Shown piece after piece: positions 58,021 through 64,000 of a DNA stretch of 64,000 nucleotides (its first letter is position 1; every line of letters starts with the position of its first letter). The DNA lies in NCBI GenBank assembly GCA_018857735.1, contig JABMCL010002342.1:622501-686500 (forward strand), given 5' to 3'. The DNA comes from Alviniconcha marisindica (taxonomy: Eukaryota > Mollusca > Gastropoda > Provannidae). The notes under the pieces are model-generated. The model did no database searches. It was not told the DNA's origin and worked only from the letters and a program-made list of their open reading frames with translations. Both the position numbers and the translations under genes were made by a program.

Positions 58021-58237
58021 GATCACGTTTCGGGAGGCTGATTGAAGGTTGGGCCAGAAGGTTCTGGTCAAAGATTTGAAACCCAGACAGTAAGTTATAC
58101 CCAACACCTTGTGCAGGAAAATCGGAACCGGGACGGTTGTTTGCATAATGTGGGGGGGAGCTCGAGCTCTCAAACTTTTAATACTCAAGGATAGTTGCAT
58201 TATGTCCGTTTGGACCAATCTAACAGCCAGTCCTTTT

Positions 58238-58242
<5 letters not shown>

Positions 58243-58308
<66 letters not shown>
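58243..58308. repeat. (CA)n microsatellite
   Basis: Perfect run of ~66 bases. Confidence 0.97.
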
Positions 58309-58313
<5 letters not shown>

Positions 58314-59034
58314 TTACGCACACAAACAGAGAGAGAGAGAGTGTGTTCCAAATCGGAACAGAAAATCCGTTTCAAGGAGCGAGGTGTGTTGTCGCAAGGG
58401 ACTGTGTACACGTGTACTCAGACAACAAACAAAACCCGCGGAATCATCCAATTCGATTACGCGACAGCTTTGGAAGTGCACCACGAGGTTGTACCGTTCA
58501 AAAGCAACATCCGCTCACTTGCCGTGTAGAGGTCCAGCTCAACATTGGACAGACAGAACGAGACACAGACAGCGACTGATGGAAACCCACGTTGGTGGAC
58601 CGAGATTATTATGCAAGTTTCGGGCCGACGTCTTAATCAGTCACACGGCGTTGACAGTTTATCTGTGCCGGATGTCGTGAGGTGAAGCGGAGCGAGGAGT
58701 TTGATTTTGATTCGACTGACTATATTTATGTACACTACTGTCGCGATCTCGGTGATATAACTCTTGTCTGTCGCCTCAATCACCGTCTGCGATCTGGTCG
58801 AGGGAGTGTCGAGTTCTGTTTTATTTATTTTTATTTTTTGTGTTTTGTCCAAATAAATGGCGTTCTTTTTAACATTTTTCACATCCAAACACGTGTTTGG
58901 AAGTTATTTTATATATCTTTTTAAAATTATTATCATTATTATTGATCTGATTTATTGAGCGCTTGGTACGCTTTTGAGGGAATTGGCGGTGGAAGAGTAA
59001 TATTGACTTACCCGTCATGGTTGACTGGATGTAA

Positions 59035-59036
<2 letters not shown>

Positions 59037-59092
<56 letters not shown>
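59037..59092. repeat. (CT)n microsatellite
   Basis: Perfect run of ~56 bases. Confidence 0.95.
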
Positions 59093-59097
<5 letters not shown>

Positions 59098-59469
59098 TGA
59101 TAATGATGTGGGGGGTAATGTCCTCAGATGTCGAGCTGCCATATTAGGAACAGCTCTCTCTCCCCCCCCCCCGCCCCCCTCTCTCCCTCTCCCTCCTCCT
59201 CTCTGTGTCTGACTTTGCACAAGGCCTCTTTGAGGGCAGAACTGTTTTGCAACCGGTCGTGGAGGGACAGAGACAAAGCAGGCTGGGGATTAGGCTTTAA
59301 GGGCGTTGTTGTGAGCGCCGTGGCATAAGTCGTCAGCATGACGCATTCGGCGCCACACACAACGGTGACCTTATTGTGCTGGCTGTCACCGGGGTGCCAC
59401 ATACAGCACGTGTAGTGTGTCTCTGAGGTCTCCGATTTGAATTGCTATATGTACATAAATGCATAAAAT

Positions 59470-59498
59470 TGCGCGCGCGCGCGCGCGCGCGCGTGGTG

Positions 59499-59558
<60 letters not shown>
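59470..59558. repeat. (CG)n-(TG)n compound microsatellite
   Basis: A (GC)12 run then TG run of ~57 bases; alternating purine-pyrimidine throughout. Confidence 0.95.
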
Positions 59559-59560
<2 letters not shown>

Positions 59561-59853
59561 AAACGGCACAGAATCACAAAACAATCGTCAACATTATCGG
59601 CGGCGAGAATCCACATAGGGATGTCGCTTCTTTGCCGCTTATTCGAGTTGAATTAATATTATATACAAGATGCCGCGAACACTGAGTCCCGCTCATCGTA
59701 ACTGACGCAAGCAAAATTTACAAGCAAAAACTACATCAGTGGAGCGTTTAAAAACAGGAAAAAAAGAATCCTCGATTTTTATTAAACAATTTTTCTTTCT
59801 TTCTGGTCTCTATTATATTTTTTCTTCGTCGTCCTCTTCTACTTCTTCTTTCT

Positions 59854-59985
59854 GTCGCCCTGATATAACCGTAATGGTTGACTTGGCGTAAAACATCAAG
59901 TTACTTCTTCTTTCTGATCTGTGTTTCGCCCTGATATAACCGTACTGGTTGACTGGGCGTAAAACACCAAGTTACTTACTGAACT
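59854..59985 (+). repeat. Two tandem copies of the dispersed module
   Basis: CGCCCTGATATAACCGTAAT or CGTACT, then GGTTGACTGGGCGTAAAACA and AAGTTACTT, occurs twice ~72 bases apart, each after TTTCTG. Confidence 0.8.
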
Positions 59986-60031
59986 CTGTTACCTGCCGGA
60001 GAAAAGCTGTCTTTCTTGGAGAAAACGGGTT

Positions 60032-60340
60032 TGTAAGTAAGTAAGTAAGTAAGTAAACGTGATGCTTAACGTCCACAGAAATCATAAGACTTATTAGAGA
60101 CGGGAAGAGGGGGGAAGATGGAGATTATATGCCTATCGCTACACTGTCAACCACCAGAATGACTCCTGCATTAAGGTGGGCAGCGATGAGAGGCATTTTA
60201 ATGCTTCAGTAATTGTAAGGGACAAAGTCACAAGACAGTGTCCACAGACCACAACTTTGGAAGAGAAAGAAGAGCCGAAGCGGATTCGAACCGAGATCAC
60301 TCTGCTTACCAGCCTAACGCCTTACCGCTAAGGCCAAACC
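60032..60340 (-). mobile_element. tRNA-derived SINE, minus strand, full length
   Basis: In reverse complement it has head (GTTTGGCCTTAGCGG, GGTTCGAATCCGC), body and a tail ending in repeated TTAC. It lies directly upstream of a second copy in the same orientation. Confidence 0.85.
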
Positions 60341-60674
60341 TTAAGTAAGTAAACATGGTGCTTAACGTTCACAGAAACCGTACGGCTTATTAGGGACGGG
60401 GAGAGGGAGGGGGGGGGGGAGGGGGTATGGAGGTGGGGGAGAGGGAGATTATATACCTATCGCTACACTGTCACCACCAGAATGACTTCTGCATTAAGAT
60501 GGGCAGCGATGAGAGCCACTTTAATGCTTCAGTAGGAAGTGATGGACAAAGTCACAAGACAGTGTCCACAAACCACAACCTTTTTGAAGAGAAAGGAGAG
60601 CCGAAGCGGTATCGGACCGAGGTTCTTCCGCTTACCAGCCTGACCGCCTTACCGCTAGGCCAAACCGGCTCATC
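60341..60674 (-). mobile_element. tRNA-derived SINE, minus strand, second of a head-to-tail pair
   Basis: The complete family structure is present from GAGCCGGTTTGGCCTAGCGG to CTTACTTAAG, with a G-rich run in the middle. The two copies touch, suggesting insertion of one into the TTAC tail or end of the other. Confidence 0.85.
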
Positions 60675-61122
60675 TCACTCGTGTTTTGAGAAGGATACAT
60701 ATAGTCCCTTTTAAAGATCTGAGCGAGGAAGTGCACACCCCGATGTGGAGAGTGCTGGTCCCTGTAGCGCAGCCGCGCAGCTTGATCGAGCAGCCCCCAA
60801 CAGCAACAACAGCAGCTAGGTACACGTGGCCGTATCGAACTGTGTCGATGGCGGATCCGTGTTTCACGCCGTTGACAGCACGCGGAGGCACGGGGGCTGA
60901 TCGGGTGACAAATTGCCGTCGGTGGACCGTCGGTTAGCTTAGCTAAGTATTTTCCCCTGTCGGCGTTGCGATCAGCCGTGTACCCACGGTTTTTTTGGGA
61001 TCAGCTCGTCTCGAGTGGTCTTTGTTGCACGGTGCGAATCTGTGAGATTTGGGGGAAGGGAAGGGGGCGGGGGAGGGCGGGGGGTGGGAGAGAGAGAAGA
61101 GAGAGAGAGAGAGACCTCGATT

Positions 61123-61126
<4 letters not shown>

Positions 61127-61172
<46 letters not shown>
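61127..61172. repeat. (TA)n microsatellite
   Basis: Run of ~46 bases followed by poly-T. Confidence 0.95.
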
Positions 61173-61176
<4 letters not shown>

Positions 61177-61269
61177 TTTTACATTGATAGTTTAGTTTCA
61201 GTCAAAACCTAGTAACTATTCCTTGCTAGGCTACTGATGGAGAAAGAGAGAGAGAGGGGGAGGGGATTT

Positions 61270-63415
61270 GAGTGGGTGGTGGGTGGGGTGTAGTCTTTGT
61301 ATTTTGTCAGTCTGTGAGATTGAAAAATATAACGGTTTTGTGAAGCATTGTGTCTGAGATTTTGAAGTGGGGGGTTGTAGTGTTTGTATTTTGTCAGACT
61401 GTGAGATTGAAAAATATAACGGTCTTGTGAAGCATTGTGTCTGTGAGATTTTGAAGGGGTTGGGGGGTGGGTGGGTGCGGTGTTGTAGTATTTGTATTTT
61501 AACGGTCTTGTGAAGCATTGTGTCTGTGAGATTTTGAAGGGGGGGTGTTGTAGTGTTTGTATTTTGTCAGTCTGTGAGATTGAAAAATATAACGGTCTTG
61601 TGAAGCATTGTGTCTGTGAGATTTTGAGTGGGGGGGTGGGGCGGTGTTGTAGTGTTTGTATTTTAACGGTCTTGTGAAGCATTGTGTCTGTGAGATTTTG
61701 GGGGGGGGGGGCGGTGTTGTAGTGTTTGTATTTTGTCAGTCTGTGAGATTGAAAAATATAACGGTCTTGTGAAGCATTGTGTCTGTGAGATTTGGGGGGG
61801 GGGGGGGCGGTGTTGTAGTGTTTGTATTTTGTCAGTCTGTGAGATTGAAAAATATAACGGTCTCGTGAAGCATTGTGTCTGTGAGATTTTGAAGGGGGGG
61901 GCGGTGTTGTAGTGTTTGTATTTTGTCAGTCTGTGAGATTTAGAAATATCACAACGGTCTTGTGAAGCACTGTGTCCGTCTGTGACATTTAAAAGTGTAA
62001 CGGTCTTGTGGTGTACTCTGTCAGACTGACGTTTATGAATGTAACGGTCTTGTGGTACGGTAACGGTCTTGTGGTACGTTGCGTTAGTTTGTGAGATTTA
62101 GAGATATAACGGTCTTGTGGTGCACTGTGTCAGTATGTGAAAGATATAGTAGGAGAGTGTAACGGTCTTGAAGTGGTGCATTGTCTTCGTCTCTGAGATT
62201 TAGAACTATAACGGTCTTGTCAGTGGTGCGCTGTATCAGTCTGCGAGATGCACAGATATAACGGTCTTGTAGTTTAGAACTGTTACGATCTTGTCAACGG
62301 TGCACCGTGTCAGTCTGTGAGATTATAACAGATTTACATATTATAACGGTCTTGTGGTTCAGAATTGTATCGGTCTTCACAACGATGTACAGCTGTGTCA
62401 GTCTGTGAGATTTACTGATATAACGGTCTTGTAGTTTAGAACTGTAACGGTCTTGACAGCGATGTACGGCTGTGTCAGTCTGTGAGATTTACATGTATTA
62501 TAACGGTCAAGTGGTTTAGAACTGTAACGGTCTTGTCAACGGCGGTGCACCGTGTCAGTCTGTGAGATTTTCTTATATTTATTAAGGTCTTGTAGTTTGA
62601 AACTGTAACGGTCTTTGTCAGCGGTGCTAGTCTGTAAGATTTACATGTAACGGTTTCGTGGTTTGGAACTGTAACGGCCTTGACAGCGGTGCACTGTGTC
62701 AGTCTGTGATATCTACATTATAAGATAACGGTCTTGTGGTTTGGAACTGTAACGGCCTTGACAGAGCGGTGCACTGTGTCAGTCTGTGAAATCTACATTA
62801 TATGATAACGGTCTTGTGGTTTAGGACTGTAACGGTATTGACAGCGGTGCAGTGTGTCAGTCTGTGAAATCTACATTATAAGATAACGGTTTCGTGGTTT
62901 GGAACTGTAACGGCCTTGACACAGCGGTGCACTGTGTCAGTCTGTGAAATCTACATTATAAGATAACGGTCTTGTGGTTTAGGACTGTAACGGTATTGAC
63001 AGCGGTGCAGTGTGTCAGTCTGTGAAATCTACATTATAAGATAACGGTTTCGTGGTTTGGAACTGTAACGGCCTTGACACAGCGGTGCACTGTGTCAGTC
63101 TGTGAAATCTACATTATAAGATAACGGTCTTGTGGTTTAGGACTGTAACGGTATTGACAGCGGTGCACTGTGTCAGTCTGTGATATCTACATTATAAGAT
63201 AACGGTTTCGTGGTTTGGAACTGTAACGGCCTTGACACAGCGGTGCACTGTGTCACTGAGTCTATGAAATTTTCATATATATAATATCGGTCTTGTAGTT
63301 TGGAACTGTAACGGTCTTGTCGGCGGTGCCAGTCTGTATGATTTACATATACAATAACGGTCTCGTGCTTTGGAACTACAGTGTAACGCTCTAGTCAGTG
63401 GTGTACGGTTTACGA
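61270..63415 (+). repeat. ~93-bp satellite array rich in TAACGG
   Basis: The left half (to ~61.96 kb) has regular units with TGTGAGATTGAAAAATATAA, CGGTCTTGTGAAGCATTGTG and a G run. The right half is divergent, with CTGTAACGGCCTTGACA and CGGTGCACTGTGTCAGTCTG. TAACGGTCTTG recurs throughout. Confidence 0.92.
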
Positions 63416-63423
63416 CTTTTAAA

Positions 63424-63860
63424 AGAGGTATTCGCCAACAGACCTGGGGGGCTGGAGGAGGGGAGAAGCGCTGGGCGGGGGGAGGCAAACGCACGCGTTA
63501 CGGAGGACTGACGGGAGCGGCACTGAAGAACAGCAAGTAAGTATTAGCATTAAAGACTTTTTACCGAGACTGAGCACGGTGGCTGGATTACGGACAAGCA
63601 GCAGCGGAAGGTCGCTGCCGCGACTGCCACGCGTTCTTGGGTGACCAGCGTGGTCCGGCCGACTCGAACCGCGGGCGTGAAGTAATGGCTGGGTCAACAG
63701 GGACCACGATCACACCGCCCCTGCTTCTGCTTGGCCGGGGGCTGGGGGGCGTGGGGTGGTGGTGGTGGGGGGGGGGAAAAGGAGGGAGGAGGGGTTTGTG
63801 CTGCTGGTTCAACACAGGGCCCCCTCGATCACACACACACATACACACACCACAGGGCGT
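63424..63860 (+). promoter_or_regulatory. GC-rich island with donor-like site, candidate promoter/5' exon
   Basis: CpG-rich sequence after the satellite contains AACAGCAA|GTAAGTATT at 63536/63537 and G-rich stretches beyond. No protein is recognised; the window ends nearby. Confidence 0.2.
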
Positions 63861-64000
63861 GTTTTTCTTTCCGGCCTGAAAATCGGAAACGTTTCTCGCT
63901 TGTTCGTTTTCAGCCTTTCACCATCGATTCGCTGTTGATGTTCCATGCGACCACGGCTTTGACAGCTGGGCACGTGTACCTTGTTGTTGCGTTGTGGCCT

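Noticed and set aside
58341..58529. Open frame IIQFDYATALEVHHEV
   Set aside because: No splice signals in matching phase and no known family; likely chance.

Overview
The window looks like nuclear DNA of a metazoan, most likely a marine gastropod or another mollusc. It has GT-AG introns with short exons. It carries a tRNA-derived SINE family, CR1/L2-like and RNase H-bearing LINE debris, and very many (CA)n/(GA)n microsatellites and minisatellites. The species is inferred from general character only. There are no operons, CRISPR arrays or bacterial gene features. Nearly all long open frames are low-complexity repeat translations, and real coding sequence is only a few percent of the window.

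Left part, 0-16.5 kb, plus strand: the 3' portion of an unrecognised gene. Three exons (173-275, 685-857, 1716-1828) join in consistent phase (CG|G, then G|GC) and encode a hydrophilic Ser/Pro/Gln-rich stretch. Exon 3 ends on a codon boundary. Three later segments (6241-6288, 9296-9391, 12221-12370) each follow an AG, open in phase 0 and end at a stop. They are candidate alternative or successive terminal exons; 12221-12370 looks most protein-like.

Middle, 22.5-27.9 kb, minus strand: a complete five-exon gene for a 227-residue RING-finger protein, recognised as the RNF141 (ZNF230) orthologue. It has an N-myristoylation-type start, a conserved N-terminal domain, a C3HC4 RING and a conserved C-terminal tail. 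It converges with the first gene. Its upstream flank near 29.8-30.3 kb has CCAAT, ETS and CRE-type motifs and may be a bidirectional promoter.

Right part, 31-64 kb: no confidently coding gene. It is packed with microsatellites, minisatellites (33.9-34.9, 36.6-38.3, 46.2-46.8, 50.4-50.8, 52.2-52.6, 61.3-63.4 kb), a polypurine tract (47.5-48.1 kb), a near-identical 545-bp tandem duplication (42.8-43.9 kb), SINE copies and three short dispersed modules. A few unique GC-rich islands (42.2-42.7, 45.3-46.2, 52.7-53.05, 56.2-56.5, 63.4-63.8 kb) may be promoters, enhancers or 5' exons.

The most notable theme is that tandem repeats engulf exon edges. A 34-bp array supplies about 18 decoy copies of the exon-3 acceptor of the left gene. 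RNF141 exon 1's last ~35 nt are repeated three more times in intron 1. A degenerate array begins at the RNF141 stop codon.
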